Shown here one piece after another: positions 47,859 to 57,054 of a stretch of 64,000 nucleotides of DNA. Source of the DNA: Corallococcus interemptor (GTDB lineage: Bacteria; Myxococcota; Myxococcia; Myxococcales; Myxococcaceae); assembly GCF_003668875.1 (NCBI RefSeq), contig NZ_RAWM01000003.1, positions 85,943 through 149,942 on the forward strand, in the 5' to 3' direction. The stretch's first letter is position 1; every line of letters starts with the position of its first letter. The notes under the pieces were generated by a model. The model saw only the letters and a program-made list of their open reading frames with translations. It was not told the DNA's origin and ran no database searches. The position numbers and the translations under genes are program-made.

Positions 47859-48473
47859 ATGCCGAAGCGCGAGGGAAACATCGACTGGGACAAGGTCCGG
47901 GCCCGGCTGGAGGCGCTGGAGCGCGCCACCGAGGCGCGCGACACCCTCACGGATGAGGCCGCCCGCGAGGCGCTCGACGCGCGCGCGCGCGCCCTGGCCC
48001 GCCCGGCGGACCTCCCCGTGCTGCCCGGCAGCCAGCGGGAGGTGGTGCGCTTCAAGGCCGCGGGCCAGACGTATGCCCTGGAGTCGCGCTTCATCCTGGA
48101 GGTCCTGCGCGCGCCGGAGCTCACCCTGCTGCCGGGCGCGCCGCCGCTGTTGCGCGGCCTGACGCTCTTGCGCGGCGAGGTGCTGCCCGTGGTGGAGCTG
48201 GCCCCGCTGTTCGGCCGGCCCGCGGCGCAGGACGTAGGCCCCGTGCTGGTGGTGGGCACGGCCCGCGCGGAGCTGGGCCTGCGCACGGATGAGGTGATGG
48301 AGGTGGCGGTGCTGACGGGCACGGAGCTTCTGCCCGCGCCCCCCTCCCTGGAAGAAGCAGCGGGCGCGCTGGTGTCCGGCGTCAGCCCCGACGGCACGCT
48401 CGTCCTGGAGGGAGAGGCCCTCCTCGCCGACGAGCGTCTCGTGTTCGAGCTTTCCGAAGAAGGAGTCGCATGA
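47859..48473 (+). CDS. second CheW-like coupling protein, N-terminally extended
   Basis: 204 residues. A 60-residue charged helical N-terminus ([41 protein letters not shown]) precedes a CheW domain with [54 protein letters not shown]. Extended CheW proteins of this kind sit in the WspD position of Wsp-type operons, next to CheR-TPR. ATG at 47859 lies 15 bases after the cheR stop. The stop overlaps the MCP start by four bases (ATGA). Confidence 0.92.
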   Translation: MPKREGNIDWDKVRARLEALERATEARDTLTDEAAREALDARARALARPADLPVLPGSQREVVRFKAAGQTYALESRFILEVLRAPELTLLPGAPPLLRGLTLLRGEVLPVVELAPLFGRPAAQDVGPVLVVGTARAELGLRTDEVMEVAVLTGTELLPAPPSLEEAAGALVSGVSPDGTLVLEGEALLADERLVFELSEEGVA

Positions 48474-50113
48474 GCATCGGGAATCGCATCGCGCTGGGCT
48501 TCGGGCTGTCCCTGCTGGTGCTGCTGATCATCGCCAGCGTGGCCTTCCAGGGCGCCCAGCAGCTCACCACCACCACCGAGGGCCTGCTGGAGGCCCACAA
48601 CAACTACAAGCTGCTGCGCGAGGTGCGCGCGCTCGTCGTGGACGCGGAGACCGGCCAGCGCGGCTTCATCCTCACCGGTGAAGAGACCTACCTGCGCCCG
48701 TACCAGAACGCCATGGCCGAGCTGCGAACGGACCTGGACGCCCTGCGCCCCGCGATGGCCCGCTACCCGGATCAGCGCACCCGCTTCGCGAAGCTGGAGC
48801 CCCTGGTCCTGAACAAGCTGGACGAGCTGGCGGACACCATCCGCGTCCGCCGTGAGCAGGGCTTCGAGGCGGCCCAGGCCATCGTGAAGACCAACCGCGG
48901 CCAGAAGGAGATGGAGACCATCCGGGAGCTCATCTTCGAGATGCGCGACACGGAGGAGGAGCGCTGGAAGCAGTACTCCGACGCCGCCACCCAGGCCGCG
49001 CAGCGCAGCGTCTGGGTGCTGGCGCTGGGCACCCTCCTGGGCCTGGCCATCGTGGGCGTGGGCAGCTTCGTCATCACCCGCGGCATCACCGACCCCCTGC
49101 GCAAGCTCACCTTCGGCGCGGAGCAGCTGGGCAAGGGCGACCTCACCCACCGCATCGACGTGCGCGGCAAGGACGAGATGGCCGACCTGGCCGGCGCCTT
49201 CAACGGCATGGCGGAGCGCCGCCAGCAGGCGGAGGTCCAGCTGGCGAAGCAGGCCGAGCAGCGCGAGCACACCCTCAAGACCGTGGCCGAGTTCGTCAAC
49301 CAGCTGGCCGGCGCGTCCTCGGAAATCCTCGCCAGCACCACCGAGCAGGTGGCCGGCGCCCAGGAGCAGGGCACCGCCGTCACGGAGACGGTGAGCACCA
49401 TCGAGGAGATCACCAAGACGTCCGAGGAGGCCGCCGGCCGCGCCCGCGCGGTGAGCGAGTCCGCCCGTCACTCGGAGGAAGTGGGCCGCTCCGGCCGCCG
49501 CGCCGTGGAGGAGGCCGTGTCCTCCATGGGCGCCGTGCGCGACCAGGTGGAGTCCATCGCGTCGCGCATCCTCGCCCTGGCGGAGCAGGCCCAGGCCATT
49601 GGCGACATCATCACCACCGTCAATGACATCTCCGAGCAGACGCACATGCTGGCGCTCAACGCGTCCATTGAAGCGAGCCGCGCGGGCGAGCACGGCCGCG
49701 GCTTCGCCGTCGTCGCCTCCGAGGTGAAGGCCCTGGCGGACCAGTCCAAGAAGGCCACCGCGCAGGTGCGCCAGATTCTGGGTCAAATCCAGAAGGCCAC
49801 CCACGGCGCGGTGATGACCACGGAGGAGGGCACCAAGAGCGTGTCCGCCGCCACGCGCGTCGTCACGGAGGCCGGCGCCACCATCCAGCAGCTGGCGGAC
49901 CTGCTCACGCAGGCGTCGCTCACGGCCGCGCAAATCGCCGCGTCCGCCAACCAGCAGGCCACCGGCATCGGGCAGATCCGCCAGGCAATGCACGACGTGA
50001 ACCAGGCCACGCAGCAGGGGCTCATCTCGTCGCGGCAGACGGAGCGCGCGATGCAGGACATCAACGCCATGGGCCAGAAGTTGAAGGGGCTGCTCGGGGA
50101 GTTCGGGCGCTAA
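48470..50113 (+). CDS. methyl-accepting chemotaxis protein with CHASE3-like sensor
   Basis: 547 residues. TM1 is at about 7-27. A periplasmic helical domain at about 30-180 has the CHASE3 mark [29 protein letters not shown]2 is at about 184-206, then HAMP ([43 protein letters not shown]), then a long signalling coiled coil with tip [39 protein letters not shown]. It is the receptor of this chemosensory array. CHASE3 senses unknown extracytoplasmic cues. Positioned between CheW and CheA it should couple directly to both. Confidence 0.93.
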   Translation: MSIGNRIALGFGLSLLVLLIIASVAFQGAQQLTTTTEGLLEAHNNYKLLREVRALVVDAETGQRGFILTGEETYLRPYQNAMAELRTDLDALRPAMARYPDQRTRFAKLEPLVLNKLDELADTIRVRREQGFEAAQAIVKTNRGQKEMETIRELIFEMRDTEEERWKQYSDAATQAAQRSVWVLALGTLLGLAIVGVGSFVITRGITDPLRKLTFGAEQLGKGDLTHRIDVRGKDEMADLAGAFNGMAERRQQAEVQLAKQAEQREHTLKTVAEFVNQLAGASSEILASTTEQVAGAQEQGTAVTETVSTIEEITKTSEEAAGRARAVSESARHSEEVGRSGRRAVEEAVSSMGAVRDQVESIASRILALAEQAQAIGDIITTVNDISEQTHMLALNASIEASRAGEHGRGFAVVASEVKALADQSKKATAQVRQILGQIQKATHGAVMTTEEGTKSVSAATRVVTEAGATIQQLADLLTQASLTAAQIAASANQQATGIGQIRQAMHDVNQATQQGLISSRQTERAMQDINAMGQKLKGLLGEFGR

Positions 50114-50116
50114 CCC

Positions 50117-52261
50117 ATGGATCGCGACAGGCTGGCGCAAGCACTGCTGGACTCGTTCCTGGAGGAGCTGGAGGGGCACGTCGTGTCCCTCAACCGGGAC
50201 CTGCTCGCGCTGGAGCAGGCCCCGGCGCGCGCGAAGGAGCTCATCCCCGGCCTCTTGCGCACGCTGCACAGCGTGAAGGGCGCGTCGCGCGCGGCCAGCG
50301 CCAGCATGGTGGAGAACGCCTGCCACCGCATGGAGGAGGTGCTGGAGCCGCTCATCCACGGGCGCGCCGCCACGCCGGACCTCTTCGAGCTGTGCTTCGC
50401 CACGGTGGACGCGCTGGACGACGCGGGCCGCCGCCTGGCCGCGCGCCAGGAGCTGGCGGGCTCGCCGCTGGAGACGCTGCTGCCCCAGCTGGAGCAGGCC
50501 GCGCACGGCACGCCCTCGCAGGCGCCCCCGAAGCCGGCCCCTGTCGTCCCTGCCGCTCCTGAAGCAAAGCCCGCGGAGCCCGAGCCGGAGCTGCCCGCTC
50601 CCGCCCAGGCCAGTGGGGAGGCGCTGCCGGTGCGCGTGTCCGGGCAGAAGCTGGACGCGCTGCTGGGCCGCAGCGGTGAGTTGCGCGTGGCCATGCTGCG
50701 CCTGGAGGGCCACGCCGAGTCCCTGGAGTCGCTGCGCGACGACGTGATGGGCCTGCGCGAGCGGGTGCGCGGCACGCAGTCCGAGACGACGCTGCGCCGC
50801 GTGGAGCTGGAGCTGGCGCGGGTGGCGCGCGTGCTGGCGCAGGACCGCCGCGCGCTGTTCCAGTCCTCCACCGGCCTGGATGATGAGGTGCGCCGCGCGC
50901 GCATGCTCCCCTTCGAGGAGGGCTGCACCGGCCTGGAGCGCGCCGCGCGCGACGTGGCGCACGGCCTGGGCCGGCGCGTGCGCATGGAGGTGCACGGCGG
51001 CGGGCTGGAGCTGGACCGCTCGCTCTTGCAGTCCCTGCGTGAGCCGCTGCTGCACCTGGTGCGCAACGCGGTGGCGCACGGCCTGGAGGCGCCGGAGGAG
51101 CGCGTGCGCCACGGCAAGCCGGAGGAGGGCCGCGTGGTGCTGTCCGCGCGCCTTCGCGGCAGCCGGGTGGAGGTGGCGGTGGAGGACGACGGGCGCGGCC
51201 TGGACCTGGAGGCCCTGCGCGAGCGCGCGCGGACCCGGGGCATGGAGGCGCCCGAGGACGACGAGGACGCGGCGCGGCTCGTGTTCCTGCCGGGCCTGTC
51301 CACCGCGGCGAAGGTGACGGCGGTGTCCGGCCGGGGCGTGGGCCTGGACGTGGTGCGCGCCCAGGTGGAGGCCCTGCGCGGCAGCGTGGAGGTGACCTTC
51401 AAGGCGGGCCAGGGCACGCGCTTCACGCTGGACGTGCCCCTCACGCTGAGCACCCTGCGCGTGCTGCTGGTGTCCGTGGGCGGGCAGGTGCTGGCGCTCG
51501 CCAGCGAGGGCGTGGACCGGCTCTTGCGCCTGACGCCCTCCGACGTGCGCGAGGTGGAGGGGCGCATGTCCTGGGTGACGCCGGAGGCGCTGGTGCCGCT
51601 GGCGTCGCTCGCGGGCGTGCTGGATTTGCCCCCGGGGCCGCCCAAGGCGCGGCCGCCCGCGGTGGTGCTGTCCGCGGGCACCGCGCAGGCGGCGCTGGTG
51701 GTGGACGAGGTCATCGCGGAGCAGGAGGTGCTGGTGCGCTCCCTGGGCAGCCGCGTGAAGCGCGCGCGGCACGTGGCCGCCGCGGCGGTGCTGCCGGATG
51801 GGCGCATGGCGCTCTTGCTCAACCCCGCGTCGCTGGTGCGGGCCGCCGGGGGACGCCCCTCCGGGGAGTTCTTCCCCACGCCCAAGGAGCGGGCGGCGCG
51901 GCGGCGCGTGGTGCTGGCGGACGACTCGCCCACGACGCGCATGCTGGAGCAGAGCATCCTGGAAGGCGCCGGCTACGACGTCGTCGCGTGCGCGGACGGC
52001 GCGGAGGCGTGGGAGCGGCTGCAGGCGGGCGGCGCGGACGCCATGGTGATGGACGTGGAGATGCCGCGCATGGACGGCTTCCAGGTGACGGAGGCCGTGC
52101 GTACCTCTCCACGCTTCGGGCGCGTGCCGGTGGTGCTCGTCACGTCGCGTGAGAAGCCCGAGGACAAGGCGCGCGGCCTGCAAGCCGGCGCGAGCGCCTA
52201 CATCGTGAAGAGCGCGTTTGACCCGACGAGCCTGCTGGAGACGCTGAGGCGACTGCTATGA
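50117..52261 (+). CDS. cheA: CheA histidine kinase with C-terminal receiver (CheA-REC hybrid)
   Basis: 714 residues. HPt domain 1-105 with phosphorylatable His51 (TLHSVKGASR). A Pro/Ala-rich linker follows at about 135-170. Dimer and ATPase domains lie at about 175-430, with N-box HLVRNAVAHGLE near 320 and G-boxes EDDGRGL and GRGVGLDV. A CheW-like domain is at about 435-575, and a receiver at 595-714 has acceptor Asp in MVMDVEMPRMDG. Phosphate can thus pass from His to the attached receiver, as in WspE and FrzE. The stop overlaps the CheB ATG by four bases. Confidence 0.94.
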   Translation: MDRDRLAQALLDSFLEELEGHVVSLNRDLLALEQAPARAKELIPGLLRTLHSVKGASRAASASMVENACHRMEEVLEPLIHGRAATPDLFELCFATVDALDDAGRRLAARQELAGSPLETLLPQLEQAAHGTPSQAPPKPAPVVPAAPEAKPAEPEPELPAPAQASGEALPVRVSGQKLDALLGRSGELRVAMLRLEGHAESLESLRDDVMGLRERVRGTQSETTLRRVELELARVARVLAQDRRALFQSSTGLDDEVRRARMLPFEEGCTGLERAARDVAHGLGRRVRMEVHGGGLELDRSLLQSLREPLLHLVRNAVAHGLEAPEERVRHGKPEEGRVVLSARLRGSRVEVAVEDDGRGLDLEALRERARTRGMEAPEDDEDAARLVFLPGLSTAAKVTAVSGRGVGLDVVRAQVEALRGSVEVTFKAGQGTRFTLDVPLTLSTLRVLLVSVGGQVLALASEGVDRLLRLTPSDVREVEGRMSWVTPEALVPLASLAGVLDLPPGPPKARPPAVVLSAGTAQAALVVDEVIAEQEVLVRSLGSRVKRARHVAAAAVLPDGRMALLLNPASLVRAAGGRPSGEFFPTPKERAARRRVVLADDSPTTRMLEQSILEGAGYDVVACADGAEAWERLQAGGADAMVMDVEMPRMDGFQVTEAVRTSPRFGRVPVVLVTSREKPEDKARGLQAGASAYIVKSAFDPTSLLETLRRLL

Positions 52262-53325
52262 AGACCGAACCGTTGCGCATCCTGGTGGCCGAGGACTCGC
52301 CCACCGCCCGGCGGCTGCTGGTGGAAATCCTGCGCACCGACCCGGGGCTCACCGTGGTGGGCGAGGCCAGGGACGGCATTGAGGCGGTGGACCTGTGCCA
52401 GCGCCTGCAGCCGAACCTGGTGACCATGGACATCCAGATGCCGCGCATGGACGGCCTGGACGCCACCCGCCGCATCATGACGGAGGTCCCCACGCCGGTG
52501 GTGGTGGTGTCCACGCTGGTGGAGCGCGACATCCAGACGTCCATGGCCGCGCTGAGGGCCGGGGCGCTGGCGGTGCTCCAGAAGCCGGTGGGCCCGGAGT
52601 CGCCGGACTTCGAGGCCGACAGCCGCCGCCTGCGCGACACGCTCAAGGCCATGGCCCAGGTGAAGGTGGTGCGCCGCTGGCCGGACCGCTCCGCCATGCT
52701 CACGCCCCCGCAGGAGACGACGCTCACGCCCAGCACCCGCCCGCCGGCCGTGCTGGCCATGGCCGCGTCCACCGGAGGCCCGGCGGCGCTCTACCGCATC
52801 CTGTCCGACCTGGGTGAGAGGGACACGCCGCCGCCCCCCATCCTGCTGGTGCAGCACATCGCGCTGGGCTTCGGCTCCGGCCTGGCCACGTGGCTGGGCA
52901 CGGCCACGAAGCTGCGCGTGAAGGTGGCCGAGGACGGCGAGCCCCTCATGCCCGGCACGGTGTACCTGGCCCCGGACGACAAGCACCTGGGCGTCACCAT
53001 GGACCACCGCGCGCAGGTGTCCGGCGCCGCGCCCATCCAGGGCTTCCGGCCGTCCGCCAACTGGCTCTTCCGCGCCGTGGCCCGCGCCTACGGGCAGACG
53101 GCCCTGGCGGTGGTGCTCACCGGCATGGGTCAGGACGGCCTGGACGGCATCCGGGACCTCCACCAGGCGGGCGGGCGGGTGATCGCCCAGGACGAGGCCA
53201 CGTCCGTGGTCTACGGCATGCCCGCCGTGGTGGTGGGGGCCAACCTGGCGCATGAGGTCCTGCCTCTGGGGCAGATCGCGCGGCGGCTGCTGGCGCTGCT
53301 GCAGCCCATGGGTCGCCTCATCTGA
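52258..53325 (+). CDS. cheB: CheB protein-glutamate methylesterase with receiver
   Basis: 355 residues. Receiver at 1-125, acceptor Asp in LVTMDIQMPRMDG. Catalytic domain at about 160-350 with Ser in AASTGGPAAL, His in LVQHIALGFGSGLATWL and Asp in GMGQDGLDGI, the complete CheB triad. It removes methyl groups from, or deamidates, MCP residues and opposes CheR. It is the last gene of the che operon. The stop is followed after 112 bases by the PAS/GAF kinase. The position matches WspF. Confidence 0.94.
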   Translation: MKTEPLRILVAEDSPTARRLLVEILRTDPGLTVVGEARDGIEAVDLCQRLQPNLVTMDIQMPRMDGLDATRRIMTEVPTPVVVVSTLVERDIQTSMAALRAGALAVLQKPVGPESPDFEADSRRLRDTLKAMAQVKVVRRWPDRSAMLTPPQETTLTPSTRPPAVLAMAASTGGPAALYRILSDLGERDTPPPPILLVQHIALGFGSGLATWLGTATKLRVKVAEDGEPLMPGTVYLAPDDKHLGVTMDHRAQVSGAAPIQGFRPSANWLFRAVARAYGQTALAVVLTGMGQDGLDGIRDLHQAGGRVIAQDEATSVVYGMPAVVVGANLAHEVLPLGQIARRLLALLQPMGRLI

Positions 53326-53403
53326 AGTGTTGGTTGAGCAAAAATCATTCACCCAAGTGGGTGGCCGGAATGGCGGCCCTGGCACGGAGTGTCAATATCG
53401 GGT

Positions 53404-53432
53404 CCAATCGGGGGCGTCCCCACGCCCCCACT
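53404..53432 (+). promoter_or_regulatory. GC hairpin just before the PAS/GAF kinase start
   Basis: GGGGGCGT and ACGCCCCC are perfect arms around CCCC at about 53410-53429, ending a few bases before the ATG at 53438. It would shield the ribosome site in the mRNA, or it ends the che transcript. A second inverted pair, CACCCA-AG-TGGGTG, lies near 53349-53362. Confidence 0.4.
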
Positions 53433-53437
53433 TCCCG

Positions 53438-55171
53438 ATGAGTGCTCCCACGACTGGCCTGGCCTACGAGGCGGTTTTCGCCGCCATCCCCGACCCTGCG
53501 TACCTGCTGGATGGCACGGGCCGCCTGGTGTCGTGCAGCGCGGCGGGAGCCCGGGCGCTCGGCCGTGAGGCGGGAGCGCTGGCGGGCCGGCACTGGAGCG
53601 AGCTGGGGCTGCCGCAGGAGGCGCTGGCCGCGCTGGAGTCCGCGCGTGTCCGCGTGGTGACACTGCGCGAGACGACCACCGTGGAGGCGCCCTGGCCGGG
53701 CGCGCAGGGCCTGCGGCGGCACGCGCTGGTGCTCACGCCGCTGGGCCCGGAGACGGACGCCTCTCCGTCGGTGCTGGTGACGGCGCGGGCGCTCACGGAG
53801 GCCGAGGCCATCTACTCCCGCGCGCTGGAATTGGAGCAGGCCGCGCGCGCGGAGGTGGAGACCGCGGAGCGCCGCCGGTCCTTCCTGTACCAGGCGATGA
53901 CGACGCTGTTCACGCACCCGCCGGATCCGCAGGGCATGTACACGCTGCTCGCGCACCTGGCGGTGCCGGACCTGGCGGACTGGTGCCTGGTGGACGCGCT
54001 GGAGCAGGGCCCGTGGGTGGGCCGCGCGGCGGTGGCGTGCCTGGACCCGACGCAGCAGGAGCGCGCCCGGGGCCTGCCCATGCGCACGGAGGTACGCGAC
54101 GACGCGCCCGTGGGCCTGTTGCGCGTGCTGCGCACGGGCGAGCCGGAGCTGGTGCCCGCGGTGACGGAGTCGCTCCTGCGCGCGGCGGCGGCGGAGCCCG
54201 CGCACCCGGCGATGCTGGAGGCGCTGCAGGCGCGCTCGTACATGATCATCCCGCTGCGCGCGCGCGGCCACACGCTGGGCGCGGTGACGTTCGTGAGCTC
54301 CGGCTCCGGGCGGCGCTACGGCCCGGACGACCTGGCGCTGGCGGAGGACCTGTGCCTGCGCGCGAGCCTGGCCATCGACAACGCGCGGCTGGTGGGTGAG
54401 TCCCGCCGGGCGGCGCGCGCTCGCGAGGACCTGCTCGCGGTGGTGTCGCACGACCTGAAGAACCCGCTGGGCGTGGTGCAGCTGGGCGCGGCGCTGCTCC
54501 TGCGCGGCACGGCGGGCAAGCCGGGCGGCGAGGCGGTGGCGAAGCAGGCCACGCGCATCAACGACGCGGCGGAGCGCATGTCGCGGCTCATCAGCGACCT
54601 GCTGGACTGGGGCCGCCTGGAGGCGGGCCACCTGCCGCTGGAGTTGGGCGAGCACACCGCCGTGGCGCTGGCCACGGAGGCGCTGGAGGCCATCCGGCCG
54701 CTGGCGGAGGCCAAGGGGCTGCACCTGGAGGCGGACCTGCCCACGGAGGGCCTGCGCGTGAGGTGCGACCGCAGCCGCGTGCTCCAGGTGATGGGCAACC
54801 TGCTGGGCAACGCCGTGAAGTTCACGCCGCCGGGCGGCACGCTGGCGGTGAAGGCGGTGATGCGCGGCGGCGAGGTGTCCTTCGACGTGCGCGACACGGG
54901 CAACGGCATCACGCCGGACGCGCTGCCGCACATCTTCGACCGCTACTGGCAGGCGCGCGACGCGGCCGCTCGCGGCACCGGCCTGGGGCTGGCCATCGCC
55001 AAGGGCCTGGTGGAGGCCCACGGCGGCTCCATCCGCGCGGAGAGCATCCTGGGCACCGGCAGCGTCTTCACCTTCACGCTGCCCGTCGCGCACATCGGCA
55101 TGCCCGTCCCGGCCCCGCAGGCCGCGGCCTCCGGCGGCATGACGCGCCCGCGCGACACGTACGAGCACTGA
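53438..55171 (+). CDS. soluble sensor histidine kinase with PAS and GAF domains
   Basis: 577 residues, no membrane helix. Residues about 1-110 read as a PAS domain (YEAVFAAIPDPAYLLDGTGRLVSCSAAGARALG). Residues about 150-320 are GAF-like (LAVPDLADWCLVDALEQGPWVGRAAVACLD; FVSSGSGRRYGPDDLALAEDLCLRASLAIDNARL). Then comes HisKA with H-box VVSHDLKNPLGVVQLG near 335 and an ATPase domain with N-box NLLGNAVKF, G1 VRDTGNGI and G2 GTGLGLAIAKGLVEAHGG. It is a cytoplasmic kinase responding to an internal ligand. It lies behind the che operon and may be part of its output, since no regulator is adjacent. ATG at 53438 follows CTTCCCG. Confidence 0.9.
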   Translation: MSAPTTGLAYEAVFAAIPDPAYLLDGTGRLVSCSAAGARALGREAGALAGRHWSELGLPQEALAALESARVRVVTLRETTTVEAPWPGAQGLRRHALVLTPLGPETDASPSVLVTARALTEAEAIYSRALELEQAARAEVETAERRRSFLYQAMTTLFTHPPDPQGMYTLLAHLAVPDLADWCLVDALEQGPWVGRAAVACLDPTQQERARGLPMRTEVRDDAPVGLLRVLRTGEPELVPAVTESLLRAAAAEPAHPAMLEALQARSYMIIPLRARGHTLGAVTFVSSGSGRRYGPDDLALAEDLCLRASLAIDNARLVGESRRAARAREDLLAVVSHDLKNPLGVVQLGAALLLRGTAGKPGGEAVAKQATRINDAAERMSRLISDLLDWGRLEAGHLPLELGEHTAVALATEALEAIRPLAEAKGLHLEADLPTEGLRVRCDRSRVLQVMGNLLGNAVKFTPPGGTLAVKAVMRGGEVSFDVRDTGNGITPDALPHIFDRYWQARDAAARGTGLGLAIAKGLVEAHGGSIRAESILGTGSVFTFTLPVAHIGMPVPAPQAAASGGMTRPRDTYEH

Positions 55172-55175
55172 CGCT

Positions 55176-56108
55176 TCAGCGCCCCTTCCTCCGCGATGGA
55201 GGGGTGGGCGGAGGGGTGAGCACCTGGCGCGCGTGCTCCAGGAAGGCGCGCAGCGCGGGTGACACCTGCGCGCGGCCGGGGAAGTAGAGGAAGAGGCCCG
55301 GCACGGACGCGGCGTACTCCTCCAGCACTCGGCGCAGCGTGCCCGCCTTCAGCTGCGCCTCCACCTGCGACTCCAGCACGTACGCCAGGCCCAGGCCGGC
55401 CTCCGCCAGCCCCAGCCAGACGCGCTCGTCGTTGGTGGTCACCGTGCCGCGCACCGGCAGCCGCCACGTGCGCGAGCCCTTCTCCAAATCCCACGGCAAG
55501 AGCGCCCCGGTGTTGGACGAGCGGTAGGTGAAGCAGTCGTGCTGGAGCAGGTCCTTGGGCTTCACCGGCGTGCCGTGGCGCTCCAGGTACTCCGGCGCGC
55601 CCACCACGATGAAGCGGAACGCGGGCGCGATGCGCACCGCCACCATGTCCCGCTCCAGGTACTCCTCCAGCCGGATGCCCGCGTCGAAGCCCTCCGCGAC
55701 GATGTCCGCCTTGCGGCTCTCCACCACCAGGTCCAGCTCCACCTGGGGATGGCGCTCCCGGAACGAGGCCACGAGCGGCGTGAGCACGAAGGGCAGCGCG
55801 GTGGCCGGCAGCGTCAGCCGCAGCGCGCCCGTCAGCGTCCCGGGCCGTGAGGACGCGTCCTTGAGCGCCCCCAGGGCCTGCGCCACGCCCGGCCCGGCCT
55901 GCTCCACCAGCCGCCGCCCCGCCGCCGTCACCGCCACGCTGCGCGTCGTGCGCGACAGCAGCGGCACGCCCAGCCGCTCTTCCAATTGCCGCACCGTGTG
56001 GCTCAGCGCGGAGGCGGACACGCCCAGCTCCGCCGCGGCCGCCGCGAAGCTGCGGTGCCGGGCGACGGCGAGGAACTGGTGCAAGGCATTGAGTGGGGTC
56101 AGCGCCAT
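55176..56108 (-). CDS. LysR-family transcriptional regulator
   Basis: 310 residues. Winged HTH at 1-65: MALTPLNALHQFLAVARHRSFAAAAAELGVSASALSHTVRQLEERLGVPLLSRTTRSVAVTAAG. The C-terminal part is the periplasmic-binding-protein-like effector domain (about 90-300; LRLTLPATALPFVLTPLVASFRERHPQVELDLV). It lies divergent from an SDR gene 123 bases away, the classic LysR arrangement, so it probably controls that gene and itself. The ligand is unknown. The longer frame to 57011 has no start signal and overlaps the SDR gene. Confidence 0.94.
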   Translation of the reverse strand: MALTPLNALHQFLAVARHRSFAAAAAELGVSASALSHTVRQLEERLGVPLLSRTTRSVAVTAAGRRLVEQAGPGVAQALGALKDASSRPGTLTGALRLTLPATALPFVLTPLVASFRERHPQVELDLVVESRKADIVAEGFDAGIRLEEYLERDMVAVRIAPAFRFIVVGAPEYLERHGTPVKPKDLLQHDCFTYRSSNTGALLPWDLEKGSRTWRLPVRGTVTTNDERVWLGLAEAGLGLAYVLESQVEAQLKAGTLRRVLEEYAASVPGLFLYFPGRAQVSPALRAFLEHARQVLTPPPTPPSRRKGR

Positions 56109-56231
56109 TCCTGAGCTTTCTTCAAGAGTCCATCCGGATTCCAGACCTACTCCCGGACGCGCCCGTTTCCTATCCCTTGTCCTGTCTCGCGAAAGCAGCC
56201 CCCTTCTCCAAGCGCGAGCAGGAGTCGCCCC
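56109..56231. promoter_or_regulatory. LysR/SDR divergent control region
   Basis: 123 bases between the two start codons. LysR regulators bind T-N11-A type partial palindromes here. ATTCC...GGATT-like arms occur near 56106-56140 (ATTCCTGAG and TCCGGATTCCAGA), which could be such a site. AGGAG before the SDR start is its ribosome site. Confidence 0.45.
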
Positions 56232-56999
56232 ATGGCATCCCCCACCCTCCCCCTCTCCGGCCGCGTCGCGGTCATCACCGGTGCCTCCAGCGGCATTGGC
56301 GCCGCCACCGCGCTGCGGCTCGCGCGGGACGGCGCGAGCGTCGCCCTGCTCGCACGCAGCAAGGAGCGGCTGGACGCGCTCGCCTCCACCATCACGCAAG
56401 GGGGTGGCCGGGCGCTCGCCCTGGGCACCGACGTGGTGGATGCGCGGTCCGTGAAGGAGGCCGCGAAGGTCATCGCCGGCGAGCTGGGCGTCGTGGACCT
56501 GGTCCTCAACAACGCCGGCCTCATGCGGCCCACACCCCTGGAGGCGCACCCCACGGAGGACTGGGAGCGGATGATTGATTTGAACGTGAAGGCCAGCGTG
56601 CGCGTCGTGGAGACCTTCGTCGAACCGCTGCTGGCGGCGGCGAAGGCGGGCGGGCGCTCGGACCTCATCAACGTGTCGTCCGTCGCCGCGCAGTCCGTGT
56701 TCCCCAACTTCAACGTCTACGGCGCCACCAAGGCCGCCGTCACCCACCTGTCCCGCCACCTGCGCGCGGAGCTGGGCCCGCGCTTCGTCCGCGTCATGGC
56801 CCTGGAGCCGGGGCTGGTGGACACGGCGCTGCACGACGGCAACACCGACCCGGGCGCGCGGGCCTGGCTGGAGGGGGCTCGCAAGTCGCTCACCTGGATG
56901 TCGCCGGAGGAGGTCGCGGGCATCATCGCCTTCGCCACCGCCCTGCCCCGGCACATCAACTTCCAGCAGCTCACCCTCATGCCCACCCAGCAGGCCTGA
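56232..56999 (+). CDS. short-chain dehydrogenase/reductase, LysR-controlled
   Basis: 255 residues. TGASSGIGAA near residue 14 is the nucleotide loop. NNAGL near 93, INVSSVAAQ with the active Ser, and YGATKAAVTHLS with Tyr and Lys complete the classical site. ARSKERL after the second strand suits NADP. The C-terminal part is variable (WMSPEEVAGIIAFATALPRHINFQQLTLMPTQQA). It resembles SDRs acting on small alcohols or aldehydes, with no further substrate clue. The start has AGGAGTCGCCCC upstream. Regulated, by inference, by the divergent LysR protein. Confidence 0.92.
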   Translation: MASPTLPLSGRVAVITGASSGIGAATALRLARDGASVALLARSKERLDALASTITQGGGRALALGTDVVDARSVKEAAKVIAGELGVVDLVLNNAGLMRPTPLEAHPTEDWERMIDLNVKASVRVVETFVEPLLAAAKAGGRSDLINVSSVAAQSVFPNFNVYGATKAAVTHLSRHLRAELGPRFVRVMALEPGLVDTALHDGNTDPGARAWLEGARKSLTWMSPEEVAGIIAFATALPRHINFQQLTLMPTQQA

Positions 57000-57054
57000 G
57001 CCGTCCCCCACGCCTGTTGCCGAGGTGGCCTTCAGCGTGCCATGCAGGCGCCTT

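Noticed and set aside
47342..52183. A 1613-residue open frame on the minus strand opposite the che operon
   Set aside because: It has no domains, is His/Arg/Leu-rich in low-complexity style and lies exactly over six well-supported plus-strand genes. Third-position GC bias removes stops from this frame.
53382..53398. TGGCACGGAGTGTCAA considered as a sigma-54 promoter
   Set aside because: The -24 part fits but there is no GC ten bases after GG, so the -12 element is missing.
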